This document shows positions 54,950-64,000 of a DNA stretch of 64,000 nucleotides, piece after piece. Within the stretch, counting starts at the first letter, position 1. Every line of letters starts with the position of its first letter. Where the stretch lies: contig NADL03000657.1 in the NCBI GenBank assembly GCA_002205965.3, forward strand, positions 310,001 to 374,000, given 5' to 3'. Position numbers and translations under genes: made by a program. This DNA comes from Kappaphycus alvarezii. Taxonomy: Eukaryota; Rhodophyta; Florideophyceae; Gigartinales; Solieriaceae. The notes beneath the pieces are model-generated. The model saw nothing but the letters and a program-made list of their open reading frames with translations, made no database searches and had not been told where the DNA came from.

Positions 54950-55680
54950 TCCCATTGATTTCCATGTCTTCATAGTGCTTGTTCAGGCATCCTTCTATGT
55001 CATGGAAAAAGCTCATTTCTAGGGGCGTTAGAACCGGACGTGCTGCCGGTTCCACAATGCCTCCATCCTCAAATATTGGCTAGTCATCCCATAAATCATC
55101 TGTCTTTCATCCGTGAGCCTCTGGATGAAATTTCGGAGAGGTCTTCCAGATACAATGCTCCTTAAGACAGTAATATTCGTGGAAGTGGTAAAGTCTTGAC
55201 GCAAAGCGATGGAATGGTCTTGACTGCAGTGAATCCGCCAAGATTGGTAGCTTTTCAATGGTCTTGTCCCATAGCTAACGACGGGTAATAATTCATTGCG
55301 TCGATGTAGTACACATCTCGACGATCGAATACATTCGTGAGACCTGAGATACGTCCGTCGAGTACACGATAACCCTTTCCCCCTGAGCCAATTTACAGAC
55401 CTCCTGAGCCCCAGTTAGATAATCGTGTAGACGTTTAGTGAAACGTACTATGTCTCGCCTCATTCCTCCATCTGTCACACGGGCCACTTCGACGTCCAAA
55501 GTACCGGGATGCTCCGCACGTATGTTCCAATCAGCAGACGACGTTATCCTCCCAGGATCCCAAATCCCACTCAGATTTATCTCCCGTACTCCATCAACTG
55601 CAGTTGAAGAGCCGGCATCACCAGTGGCGGTACCGACATTATTCTTTGGTGGGACAGAACCTATTGGTACAGGATAAGAT
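54950..55680 (-). CDS. Hypothetical protein, possible exons
   Basis: The frame at 55310-55680 reads PVPIGSVPPKNNVG, DAGSSTAVDGVREINLSGIW, DPGRITSSADWNIRAEHPGT, LDVEVARVTDGGMRRDIVRF and TKRLHDYLTGAQEVCKLAQG-ERVIVYSTDV, down to a stop. A downstream frame (55028-55258, or alternatively one reading LPILADSLQSRPFHRFASRL) may follow after a frame change. No family recognised. It could be a decayed gene. Confidence 0.35.
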
Positions 55681-56025
55681 CTTCGTAGATGGGGGGACTG
55701 CAGGAACGGAAGGGATGTGAGGATCTTTAGAGTAAGGAGGGGACAGAGATGAAGTATTGTTGGGAGACGGAGACCGTAAATTGTTTTCTTGCGATGGCGT
55801 AGAATAAGGTCTAGCTGGATAACACGTCACAGCAGCAGATGAGGCGTCCGGTTGAGGAGGAAGTGAAGTGACAGGTGAGGACGGTATGTGGTTTGGTGAG
55901 CTGTCCTGATGAGGAATTAGTGAAGCGACATGTCCTGACGTTATATCGCTTTGTTGAAGAAGTGAGGAAGCGACGGGAGCAGGCGGTGAGGGCGAAGCTA
56001 TGAGAGGGCTGGACATGTTGGTCAT
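55639..56025 (-). CDS. Ser/Pro-rich hypothetical N-terminal segment
   Basis: 128 residues, low complexity: SSPLIASPSPPAPVASSLLQ, SSPNHIPSSPVTSLPPQPDA and so on, with loosely repeated S-x-P units. It overlaps the next frame at 55640-55680. This suggests either a frameshift or a splice site, if it belongs with the downstream frames. Confidence 0.3.
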   Translation of the reverse strand: MTNMSSPLIASPSPPAPVASSLLQQSDITSGHVASLIPHQDSSPNHIPSSPVTSLPPQPDASSAAVTCYPARPYSTPSQENNLRSPSPNNTSSLSPPYSKDPHIPSVPAVPPSTKILSCTNRFCPTKE

Positions 56026-56161
56026 TGTAGTGGGGGAATATGCAAGGGGAGAGACATGTTTGTCTCCCCGAGGTGATATGGGTGATGGTCACATTACCTT
56101 AGTCGAGACAAGAGCTGGAGGATTTAAGATGAGGAAAAAGAAAAGCGTGGGGGGAGGGAAC

Positions 56162-56408
56162 ACAAAAAAGGGGGGGAACGTTTGGGTGTTTTACTCTTGG
56201 AAGATATATCCGATCTATCCCATAGTTTTCCAGACAACTACAATAGACTCAAAAAGGGTATATCGACACAGTAATGGGGAAGGAAGTAGGCTCCCTAAAA
56301 TGCTACCTTCAGGCCAGCCATCAGGCAGGCCGCATTGGACATGACGGATACTCCAGCGTGCCTTTGCATCAAAACCCCCCGAACCTTTCCGTACGTCTAC
56401 AAAAAAGG
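56162..56408 (-). mobile_element. Short LINE-A 3' end with 10-bp target-site duplication
   Basis: The insert is about 56172-56398 (227 bp, minus). It extends further into the coding end than the other short copies (LMQRHA upstream to TYGKVR). ACAAAAAAGG is found at both sides (56162-56171 and 56399-56408). Confidence 0.8.
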
Positions 56409-56474
56409 AAATAGTGGGCTTGGGTGTGGGGAGAGCTGGGAAGGATGGAGTTCGGGAATGGGGAGGGTTGGAAA

Positions 56475-56540
56475 GGGAAACGTTTGGGTGTTTTACTCTT
56501 GGAAGGTATATCCGATCTATCCCATGGTTTTCCAGACAAC
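56475..56540 (-). mobile_element. Very short LINE-A tail
   Basis: Only the last 60 bp or so of the LINE-A 3' UTR are present (GTTTGGGTGTTTTACTCTTGG to CCAGACAAC). They are flanked by similar GGTTGGAAAGG and GGTTGGGAGG sequences. Confidence 0.7.
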
Positions 56541-57189
56541 GGTTGGGAGGTTGTAGTTAAAGATGGTGGGCACGAAAGCAATTTTGCATTAATATCATAT
56601 TTGTTCCTGGTACCATATCATACGGAATAGTTCCGTTTCTGACCCAGGAACACGGTAATCATCAGGACGTCCTGACATTTTCCAGACACATTCTTAATAA
56701 GCATATCTAAATTGCTGCCCGCAGGAGGAGCTCTCTTCTCGAGTTTATATGTAGACAATCATAAGTACAAAAGTACTGCTAGTGGCAGTATAATTTGGGG
56801 TTCATCTGTGTCCGATAGATTACCGAGGTCGGCTGCATCTTTGCTTCATATTGTGAATTTGGGAGAAATCTTTTCTGAGATCAATTTCATTTTAATAACC
56901 ACAGTCAGCGTTTATATCATTATTGCCGTTTCATCAAACATACTAGAACTTTAGCGCAAACATAATATGCATGCAAAGGTATCCAGTCATTTACAGAAAT
57001 GGCTCCCTGCAATGCTATTACATAAATTAATTCAAAAACGGCAAATAATTCGGAATAGATTCATCTTCATCAAATTTGATAAAAGCAATTTCAACGATTG
57101 ATTAAAATGCAGAGAGAGATCTCAGTAAATCTGAAAACTATTGGTGAATTTCAAATTATGGCGATCTCATTTGAAACGAATCGATAATT
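56541..57189. other. AT-rich spacer
   Basis: No supported gene. Confidence 0.35.
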
Positions 57190-57780
57190 GCGCAGTACCT
57201 CGATCTTCAAACCATTACAGTTGCCTTGAACAGACCTACCTGTACCACAGGCATCCTGATCCCGGTACTCAAACGTAGGGAACAACATACAATACTCAAG
57301 CGCATTACCGCCCACTTTGCCTCTTATCTCACTGCCGGAAAGCCATCGAAGGAGGTCTTTCCTCTCTCCTGGCCGACCTCACAGATCTCTACTCAATTCA
57401 GTTTGGCTTTCAAAGGAGAATAGCCCCCTCCCACGCCCTCATGGCCACGGAAGCTGCTATACGGTTAGAGGATCGCTGGCTCGCCGCCCTGGATACGTTC
57501 AAGGGCTATGAAAGGGTCAACCGCCAACTGCTCCTACATGACTGCGGACGCATGTTCCCCCAAACAGAAACAGCTATGATTAGAGCATACCTCCTCCCCC
57601 TTACAGTCCGGACAAGAGACGGTTGCACCCCTACAACAACGGTGATCCGCCTTGGTCTCACCCAAGGTTTCTCTCTCTCCCCAATCCTATTCAATGTCTT
57701 TATCAATGGCCTTCCTAAAGCCCTGGCGGCCATGACGGCCCCCTATATAGCATAGTAATCTCCCAAGACCCGGCCCAGCC
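57190..57780 (+). pseudogene. LINE reverse transcriptase fragment
   Basis: The frame LLADLTDLYSIQFGFQRRIA, PSHALMATEAAI, LAALDTFKGYERVNRQLLLH, then TTTVIRLGLTQGFSLSPILF and NVFINGLPKAL. QFGFQ, the D-xF-xGYERV palm motif (normally DxxKAFDRV) and GLxQGxxLSPxLFN are LINE RT motifs 2 to 4. The frame stops at 57755 just before the YADD box. It may belong with the opposite-strand element at 57825-60240 through an inversion. Confidence 0.75.
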
Positions 57781-57824
57781 AAGAGTACCATTACAATATT
57801 AACGACGGCGATACATCTTTCTGA

Positions 57825-60240
57825 CTAGGCCCCTTGCCTGGAGATGGCATCCACCCCCCTAGGGACACATCCCGAGGTGACAATCAACAGGGCACATCGT
57901 ACTCTACAAGTCATCCGAAGCTTCCTACAGACAACGCCCCACACTGGACCTTGCGTTGGTGAGTGAGGGCAGCAGCCCCACCCACGACTTGCGTCGCTTT
58001 GGTGATTGAGGTCTGCATGAACGGTGACGTAACGGCGACGTTTCATGCGATGGATCGGTGTGTTAAGCCATCTTCAGTTTCACGGGGGGTTGCACGAGGA
58101 GAATGTCAGCGGGCCTGAAGTCCGTACAAGGGGGGAGATTCTCAACTTCAAACTCGTAGTCAAGGCCGGCGGCGCGGAAGACGTACCACGCGAACATATT
58201 GCGAACCAAGTTGTGGCGGTGAATGAGTCTAAATTTTGAGCCGCAGCGGTCGGTGGCGTGGTCACCGTGGACATACATGTCCTGCTGGCAGTGGTGGCAT
58301 TTCAATGGCACCTAGTCTGTGTAGACTGGGAGACCGAGGTGCCTGCGCAGCATGATGCTCAAGGGCTCTGATGACACTGATGTGCGCAAATTCGCACACG
58401 AAAAAAATCTAGAAGAGGACCAAAATTGTATACAGTGTCGCAATTTGGAAGATATATTTACAGTTTTTGAATTTGAAAGATAAATTCAATTTGGGTGAGT
58501 GTGGCAAAATCATCGGTTGATTTTTTTTATTTTAGGACACGCTGTCATAATAGATGTCAGTACAGTTCCAGGTTGTGGATGATACTACCAGTGACTCTGA
58601 AAGGTCTATAAAATGGCCACATCAATTCCCACCCCTGGCCGATGGGTGGCTGGCATGGGTATGGCACCTAGATATTTAACTTGAGAAAATATCTTCTAAT
58701 AGTCTCTCTGGTTCACACGATTCCCGTGAATGCATTTTATGGTTCTTAGTATGTTTCTTTGATACTTTAGGATAAGCCAAAAAGTATTACAAGCCGAGTA
58801 GATTGCTTCCTCTTGTGGAGGTGAAGCAAGTTGGCAGTCAACTCCAAGTCAAGTTCCAACTAGTAGGAAGTTGAGAGTCAACTTCAGACCTGAGGAACAT
58901 TATTCCTACGCTGGTCGCAGAGCATCAGTGGTAGACCCTACCACTATATAAGCTGAGTAAACTGCTTCCTCGTGGAGAGTTCAGGCAAGTTGGCAGACAA
59001 CTTCAAGTCAAGTCCAAAATAGTTAGGAAGGTTAGAGTCAACTTCAGACACAAGAATAATTTACTTTACGCTATTCACTGAGCATAGATGGAAGATCCTG
59101 ACCCTTCCATACTTGCTTGTAGCCCTTTCAACTCTTTTCCATAAACATTCCTTTTTGTTCGTTCAAATATACCACAGTTTTACTTTTGTCGCTCGCAACA
59201 CCTCCTTCTTGGGGTATTTGGTTCTAAGTATCTCTTCTCCCGACGATTTACTCCTATCGGACACCTTCGTTGCAGTGGTGGGATGGGCATATAGGAGCGC
59301 CACAGCACCGGTGTGAGGGAAGGCCAAGTCTCGAATCTGGCGACGTGTGGAAATCTCAGAGTGGCAGCTCGGACTAGGCACCCCCTTCCATAGGTCGACC
59401 TCCCAAAACTCCTTTGCCCTGGCCTCTTACTGCGCCTGATTTAGATGAGATTGCAATTTGACTGGCTTGGCGACAAATGAGGCGGGGTCCAAAACGCCTA
59501 GGTCGGTGGCAAACTAATCCCCTTGGATATGGCGGACGAAATTGCGCAGGGGCCGACGTGCCTGGTTTACCAGGAAGTATCGATAACCCCGAGATCCTGT
59601 TTCCCGAGTGCGGCGACGAAGCGGGGGGGAGTGTAGTCGGCTGTAGGTAAGCGGGTGGGGGAAACGTCCAGAATGCTGGCGGCGACAGCCGCGTGCAGTG
59701 CGGGACCAATCTCGGAGAGACCATGCCCTTCAAGATGGAGGGGAAGACATGCTTCTTCCCAAGCGTCGTCGATGAGCGGGACATTATGCAGCGCACCGTA
59801 GGCGGATCGCTTCAAGGAGTCGAACTCCGCTGCAGGCTTCGCGGCAGGCTGAGGATCAGCAAGCCGAAACATTTGAGGCACCCGGCTTGCGGATAAGCAT
59901 AAGCGATGCATGTGGAAGCGAGCCCGGTAGCCTGGCACCCATTCCAGCAACGCCAAGGTCCGATGGAATTCCTCTATTCTGCTGCGTAGGAATGTCTTCT
60001 TGAAGCCATCGTTACACAACAGGGCCTTGGGGATCCTGAAACCATCGGTGGCGCATTATGCAAGCGAAGACTCGGCCAGGAAAGCAGCGCGGTCAACTGC
60101 CGAAGTATGTGGCCAGGAGATGCGAGTCTTATGGAGGTTAATAAGCACACCATAAGACGGGCCTTGAGCGTTAGGGACTTTAGTGGTCGCCTTAGACCAT
60201 CGAGCGACCCTATATTTGTACCATTGTCGGCGTATCACTG
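57825..60240 (-). pseudogene. LINE-D: RT YADD region, linker, CCHC finger and restriction-like endonuclease, split by a solo LTR
   Basis: On the minus strand from 60240: YADNGTNIGSLDGLRR (YADD box with Asn), GVLINLHKTRISWPH, then FKKTFLRSRIEEFHRTLALL (59567-60019), RARFHMHRLCLSASRVPQMF, AYGALHNVPLIDDAWEEACL, PLHLEGHGLSEIGPALHAAV. After stops it continues HTGAVALLYAHPTTATKVS to 59265. Beyond the LTR it resumes SSEPLSIMLRRHLGLPVYTD, then CHHCQQDMYVHGDHATDRC (CCHC finger), IHRHNLVRNMF and FRPADILL (the PD motif). A possible VTVHADL follows in another frame. GC-rich compared with its surroundings. Confidence 0.75.
58378..59259 (+). repeat. Solo gypsy LTR (short-U3 class) with 5-bp target duplication and internal R duplication
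   Basis: It starts TGATGTGCGCAAATTCGCAC like the element at 36972-44454 and ends TACTCCTATCG. GACAC lies at 58373-58377 and 59260-59264. The length is 882 bp instead of about 700 because the stretch from the promoter to the hairpin is present twice (about 58796-58945 and 58946-59095, each with AGCYGAGTAR-A-TTGCTTCCTC and TCAACTTCAGAC). Confidence 0.85.
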
Positions 60241-60619
60241 ATTCGAGATGATACCCTCCTCATCGGCGACCCGCCGGATGAGCGTTTGTATTGTCAACAA
60301 AAAAAGCAGCATGCTCGCAATGTCTCCTTGTACAGATCCCCTAACCACCTTACTAAATGCACGTTCCTTATTAACTGGGCACGAAACGATTTTTTTTGGC
60401 TATAAGTATGAAAAATAATTGGGATAGGTAGATCGAAAAAAATGAATAGTTCCAATTTGAATAAATAAATGCCACAATTGTACTTAGAATAAATAATAAA
60501 TAGAAAACCATGATATTTGATCGAGGGGAATATTTCGATGTCCCGAGGATGTAAAAATATTAATAACAACCTAGAGTACTTATGCTCTACACCAGGGTGA
60601 ACCTGCTACAAAAATCAGG
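60241..60619. other. AT-rich stretch, mostly the inverted copy of the 32.3-kb repeat
   Basis: No coding evidence. The repeat itself is 60409-60708. Confidence 0.4.
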
Positions 60620-60708
60620 TGTGCCGTTCAATAATTTTGGTATACATAACTCAGGCTCAACAATAATTATTGCATTATTTTCCAGGTAAGCAATCATCCA
60701 GATAATAT
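60409..60708 (-). repeat. Inverted copy of the repeat at 32285-32588
   Basis: ATAATTGGGATAGGTAGATC through CAGGTAAGCAATCATCCAGA equals the reverse complement of the 32.3-kb copy with moderate divergence. It borders a gypsy protease remnant on the right. Confidence 0.6.
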
Positions 60709-61330
60709 AGGGGATTTGATCAAGTTCACGATCAACAACCAAAATGGGACCGCGGCTTCCATTTGTGCAATACCATTGCCAGCTGCCAATCCGAGTTTGA
60801 TGTAGAGACTTGAGTCAGGTTGTACAACAATCAAGCCGTGGGGGCCTGTTGTCACCGGTACAAATGATTGACTTTGTGGCGGAATAGTAACCGGGTGGAC
60901 ATCATAATTATGGGCGATGCCCTTCCGTCCTTTGGTTCCAATTCCGTTGGTAGCGTTATCTTACTAGGTAACCTTTTTTAAGGCTTTTTACTATCGGGAC
61001 GGTGGTTAATCCTTCGAGTTCAACGAGTTTCTCCGGGGATGAATGAATTCCACAAAATGGTCGCAGAAATCCGTTTCTAATTCAACTGGTACCGTGAGCT
61101 TCTCACATACTATGAGCATGACCAGAGCAAGGTATGTTCCCAACCGGATGGGTAACTTAATGCTCCCAAGTGTTCTAAACGGATTGTTATTTGTATCACA
61201 GATGTCCCGGAGCGGGCCATAAGATAGGCGATTCATCGCATCCGGTGGGAGTTCCGAACTTCGGACGAAGTTAGAACCTGCTCCTGTGTCTAAAACCGCA
61301 AGCTTTCGATGCCTGTTCCGGGTGAAGATC
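60709..61330 (-). pseudogene. pol: Second Ty3/gypsy lineage: protease region
   Basis: From about 61310 on the minus strand: KLAVLDTGAGSNFVRSSELP (aspartic protease DTGA), PDAMNRLSYGPLRDICDTNN, LGSIKLPIRLGTYLALVMLI and DFCDHFVEFIHPRR. After a stop and frame changes, YDVHPVTIPPQSQSFVPVTT, GPHGLIVVQPDSSLYIKLGL and ANG-type end. The ends are cut off and the RT is missing. It differs from the DSGA protease of the main element, so it is another lineage. Confidence 0.7.
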
Positions 61331-62290
61331 GAGGGTTTGGGTACACGGTACAGCTTCGGACTCGAGACGACTTAGACGGGTGCTTATACTTTCGGCTCTT
61401 TCCATACCCGTAGCTTTTTCGACGGCTTGGTCTTCCAAAAAAAGGTTAACATCCTGTTGAGGAGGCTACACCTTTTGGTGCAGTGCCAGCTCGAGTACGA
61501 GGATAAATAGATCCAACGGAAGACATTCCACTTCGTAGTCCAAGTATTTTTAATCCATTGGGGTGGCTAGACCACGAGAAATCGAGAAATTGACAACGGC
61601 TGATAAAAGGGCGTCTTCAATTCTCAACGATGAAACGAGGAAACTATCACTTGGAAGTAGAGTTACCAAAGGTGAGACTATTCAAAATCTTCTTCAATTT
61701 CGGAGTTGATCCAATACATTCTAGGTCGTGAGACCATATTTCTGTAGTGCAATGCGCAGTGTGCAGTTCTTTTCGTCTAGAACAGGACCACTGTCAGACA
61801 ATGATAAAACCAACACACAAACACGAGGACCACCAGGGTGTTCTCTGTCCCTCTTTCTCTTTAAGCACCCTGCGATGCAGTAGCACAGCTCGCCGATGGT
61901 GAGGAGAAATGGGGTTGGAAGAGCGGGGGTAATTTCTTGAAAGGCTGGACGGTATACTTTTCCTCCGGGTTGAAAGGCCGGCCTGTGGTCCGCGGAATGC
62001 TAGAAACTTGGTATGCATCGATTCCAAAGAACCGTAGACAGCAGGGGTGTAATACAGGACAAAGAAGATGTAGTATGGGGCCAGTTGTTCTGAATATATC
62101 CTTTATAGATAAAGATATTGTCACCAACGACAACCTTGAAGTTTCTATTTGTATATAGACGCAGAAATCCGGGGCGCCAAGCATTACTAAATTTCACAAA
62201 CAAACAATAAAACGGGTAGTATAATATTGGACATAGAGTGGGGAATAGAAAGGAGACCCGGGAGGATAAACGTGGCTATAGCCAAAGTTG
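61331..62290. other. Stretch with unassigned minus-strand ORFs
   Basis: Frames at 61861-62184 (107 residues) and 62000-62203 (AWRPGFLRLYTNRNFKVVVG) overlap, and neither has a family that I know. They may be further eroded retroelement gag. Confidence 0.3.
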
Positions 62291-62299
62291 CCGTTGGCG

Positions 62300-62345
62300 A
62301 GGGTTCTGCAAAGGCAGAAGTTGGGAGTCAACTTCAGAGCCAACA
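62300..62345 (+). repeat. Gypsy LTR hairpin scrap
   Basis: GCAGAAGTTGGGAGTCAACT-TCAGAGCCAA matches the stem-loop block of the LTR R-U5 region. The rest of the LTR is not recognisable. Confidence 0.4.
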
Positions 62346-62546
62346 CCGGGGTGACTGTGTAACCGGGGGCCCTAGTGGCTAGGTAGGTATAAATACTAGT
62401 TAACTAGGTTAGAATTGTCTAGGACGGGGGGGGGTGAGGGAGGTTAGGGTCAGCTAAGTTAGGGATATCCAAGTTAGAGATAAGTAAAGTCGACACTTGG
62501 CCAAATTGGTGCCTTTTACTTGCCAATATATCCCTACTGCCGCCAG

Positions 62547-62618
62547 TGATCGATAAATCGATCATGCGCAATTATTGCCATTTTGACTGTAAGTGTCTAG
62601 TGATCGATATATCGATCA
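62547..62618. promoter_or_regulatory. Pair of 18-bp palindromes upstream of the 62881 ORF
   Basis: TGATCGATAAATCGATCA (62547-62564) and TGATCGATATATCGATCA (62601-62618) have perfect 8-bp arms and differ by one central base. Start-to-start spacing is 54 bp. They lie about 265-335 bp upstream of the ATG at 62881 and could bind a dimeric regulator. No binding protein is known for them here. Confidence 0.45.
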
Positions 62619-62880
62619 ATAGATCCGTTTGAATAGCGTTCAAAGCAGACCGTTCAAGACTTTACAGTATCAGCTTCAACGAAACTGATTTGACAAGTGT
62701 CATGCCAGCGTTCTTCTAAACGAACTCGAAGTTCAATGGTCAAAATCCGTCGAGTAGAAGTGTTGCTGCTGGCACGCACGTGCCGGTGCCAGCCAGCCCC
62801 AGCACTGGCAGGCAAAAAGTCGTCTAGCACCTCACTACACGTCCAGACAGCCACGTGACACGCTTTGGGATCAAGCCAAC

Positions 62881-63372
62881 ATGAATTCTGCGCTGACTCT
62901 GAACGTCTCTGCACCTGATCAATTTGAGGTGACACCGCCTGCAAGTCCTACGCCCACCCCTGCAACACAACAAAGACAGGCTCCGTCTGGTGCTCGCGTT
63001 TCGGACAGCCCACCACCACCAACCACAAGAGGACGAGGTCGGGGGCGTGGGAGGCCACGAGGTTCTGCGAGAGGGCCTTTAAGGGGTGCGACAGCTTCGA
63101 CTGGGGAGGGGTCTTTAAGAGAAAGGCGGTCTTCAACAGGGAGAGGAAGAGCATCGGGTCGAAGAGAGGGTTCTTCAGATGTGGGGGGAAGAAGAGGTGG
63201 CAGAGGAAGGGGTCGTGGAGGTAAAGCGCGTGTTCATTTGGATCCAAGTAAAGGTTGGGAGGAGGACACAACTACATGCAAGAGGTTGGTTATGGAGTCT
63301 GATTTCACAGAAGTTATCATGGAAGATCGCGCGAGAATGTTTTGCGCAAGTGCTTTCGAGAAGTTGGGGTAA
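62881..63372 (+). CDS. Basic Arg/Gly-rich protein, possibly DNA or RNA binding
   Basis: 163 residues. 1-47 are Ser/Thr/Pro-rich; 48-120 are Arg/Gly-rich with TRGRGRGRGRPRGSARG (AT-hook-like GRPRG core) and GGRRGGRGRGRGGKAR (RGG-type). The C-terminal part is KGWEEDTTTCKRLVMESDFT, EVIMEDRARMFCASAFEKLG. A one-base change near the stop would extend it by about 37 codons as REVGVTVQGEVYSSNVGGVV, so the C-terminus may be frameshifted or spliced. The next open frame at 63692 could be part of the same gene. Family not recognised. Confidence 0.45.
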   Translation: MNSALTLNVSAPDQFEVTPPASPTPTPATQQRQAPSGARVSDSPPPPTTRGRGRGRGRPRGSARGPLRGATASTGEGSLRERRSSTGRGRASGRREGSSDVGGRRGGRGRGRGGKARVHLDPSKGWEEDTTTCKRLVMESDFTEVIMEDRARMFCASAFEKLG

Positions 63373-63655
63373 CAGTGCAAGGCGAGGTGTATAGCTCCAA
63401 CGTGGGGGGTGTTGTGATAGTGCTTACGGATGGGCTCTTGAATCAATTGATAATGTGGTTGAATGATTAAATTTCGTTGAAGAGCCATTCACAGACTAGA
63501 CTCACTCTCTCTCTGACTTGTACTGTTATTTTTCTGTTCTTTTACTGTCCCACACAACCGGTTTCAGTTTCTAGCGTACAATTGGATTCTTACGACAGAT
63601 GGGACATACAGCTCCGTCCTTAGAGCTAGTGACGTTCATATCGGAGAACATTTAG

Positions 63656-64000
63656 GCGTACTCTCCGAAAGGACGAGGTGATGAGGGTGGGATGAGTTGG
63701 AATGCACAAAGGGATCAAACAAGACAACATACGGAGTTCGAGACAATTATTTTCAGGGACACTAGGATAGTTTTCTTCACGCCCTTACAGCTATTGGTGA
63801 CGCTTGATGAAGATTTGTTTGGGACAAGAGCGAGTGACAATCAATTTAAGACTTTGAGCACTAGGAAGGCAGACAGAGAAGGTCACACAGCCGATGCAGT
63901 TGCTGATGCTTTGTTTCGAATCGTGTTGACTCTTAGATTTCGGAGACGTGGGGAACCGCATGTTGAGTCTGTACGCAAGCTAGCCTCAAGTATTTTGGAT
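63656..64000 (+). CDS. Partial hypothetical ORF running off the window
   Basis: The frame is open from 63656 (after a TAG) to the end. The first Met is at 63692 (MSWNAQRDQTRQHTEFETII). It continues FRDTRIVFFTPLQLLVTLDE, DLFGTRASDNQFKTLSTRKA, DREGHTADAVADALFRIVLT and LRFRRRGEPHVESVRKLASS. Amphipathic composition and length with no stop suggest real coding sequence. I do not recognise the domain. It may be a later exon of the gene at 62881. Confidence 0.45.

Noticed and set aside
59374..59796. 140-residue Pro-rich minus ORF
   Set aside because: Shadow of the LINE-D frame at 59567-60019.
62380..62480. TTAGGG-like stretch (GGTTAGGGTCAGCTAAGTTAGGG)
   Set aside because: Only two or three irregular units with no array, so not telomeric.
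1..64000. tRNA, rRNA and CRISPR arrays
   Set aside because: I looked for T-loop GGTTCRANNCC boxes, conserved rRNA blocks and regularly spaced direct repeats and saw none that hold up. A tRNAscan-SE or Infernal run would be needed to exclude them.

Overview
This window is nuclear DNA from a eukaryote with a repeat-dominated genome. It has no bacterial operon structure, and nearly all recognisable coding matter is retrotransposon protein. I see Ty1/copia, at least two Ty3/gypsy lineages, and several LINE families whose C-terminus looks like a CCHC zinc finger plus restriction-like endonuclease. The host cannot be named from the sequence. A macroalga or an early-diverging fungus would fit this mix, but that is a guess.

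Layout. 1.1-2.2 kb is a fossil of the 3' part of a Ty3/gypsy element (+). 2.75-7.75 kb is a degenerate Ty1/copia element (-) with both LTRs. 8.35-8.8 kb is a two-finger C2H2 protein gene (-), the best host-gene candidate. 9.8-19.7 kb is packed with 5'-truncated LINE 3' ends in both orientations, plus an LTR carrying an ORF (18.4-19.5 kb). 21.2-22.96 kb is an old gypsy LTR-gag-protease fossil (+). 23-29.3 kb is AT-rich and nearly empty. 29.3-30.85 kb and 35.7-36.5 kb are further ORF-carrying LTRs. 36.97-44.45 kb is a nearly complete Ty3/gypsy element (-) with 5-bp target duplications, inserted in a LINE (+) that resumes at 44.45 kb. 46-47 kb holds two short LINE 3' ends with clear target duplications. 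48.6-50.6 kb is LINE sequence (-) split by a solo LTR (49126-50569), part of which is tandemly duplicated with its flank (50140-51601). 51.6-52.2 kb is a purine-rich degenerate repeat. 52.9-54.3 kb is another ORF-carrying LTR. 54.4-56.0 kb has possible host exons (-). 57.2-60.2 kb has two opposed LINE pieces, one split by a solo LTR. 60.6-61.3 kb is a second gypsy lineage (protease). 62.5-64 kb has two 18-bp palindromes, a basic RGG-type ORF and an ORF running off the window.

Two points stand out. First, an acidic protein of about 200 residues (start MNNLRPS or MTNLRPS) is encoded inside the long U3 of one LTR class; five copies are present at different stages of decay. Second, the near-complete gypsy element carries two mutually homologous accessory ORFs downstream of integrase. 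The first begins at an ATGA stop/start overlap. Both ORFs, in the same order, are found in the fossil at 1.1-2.2 kb.
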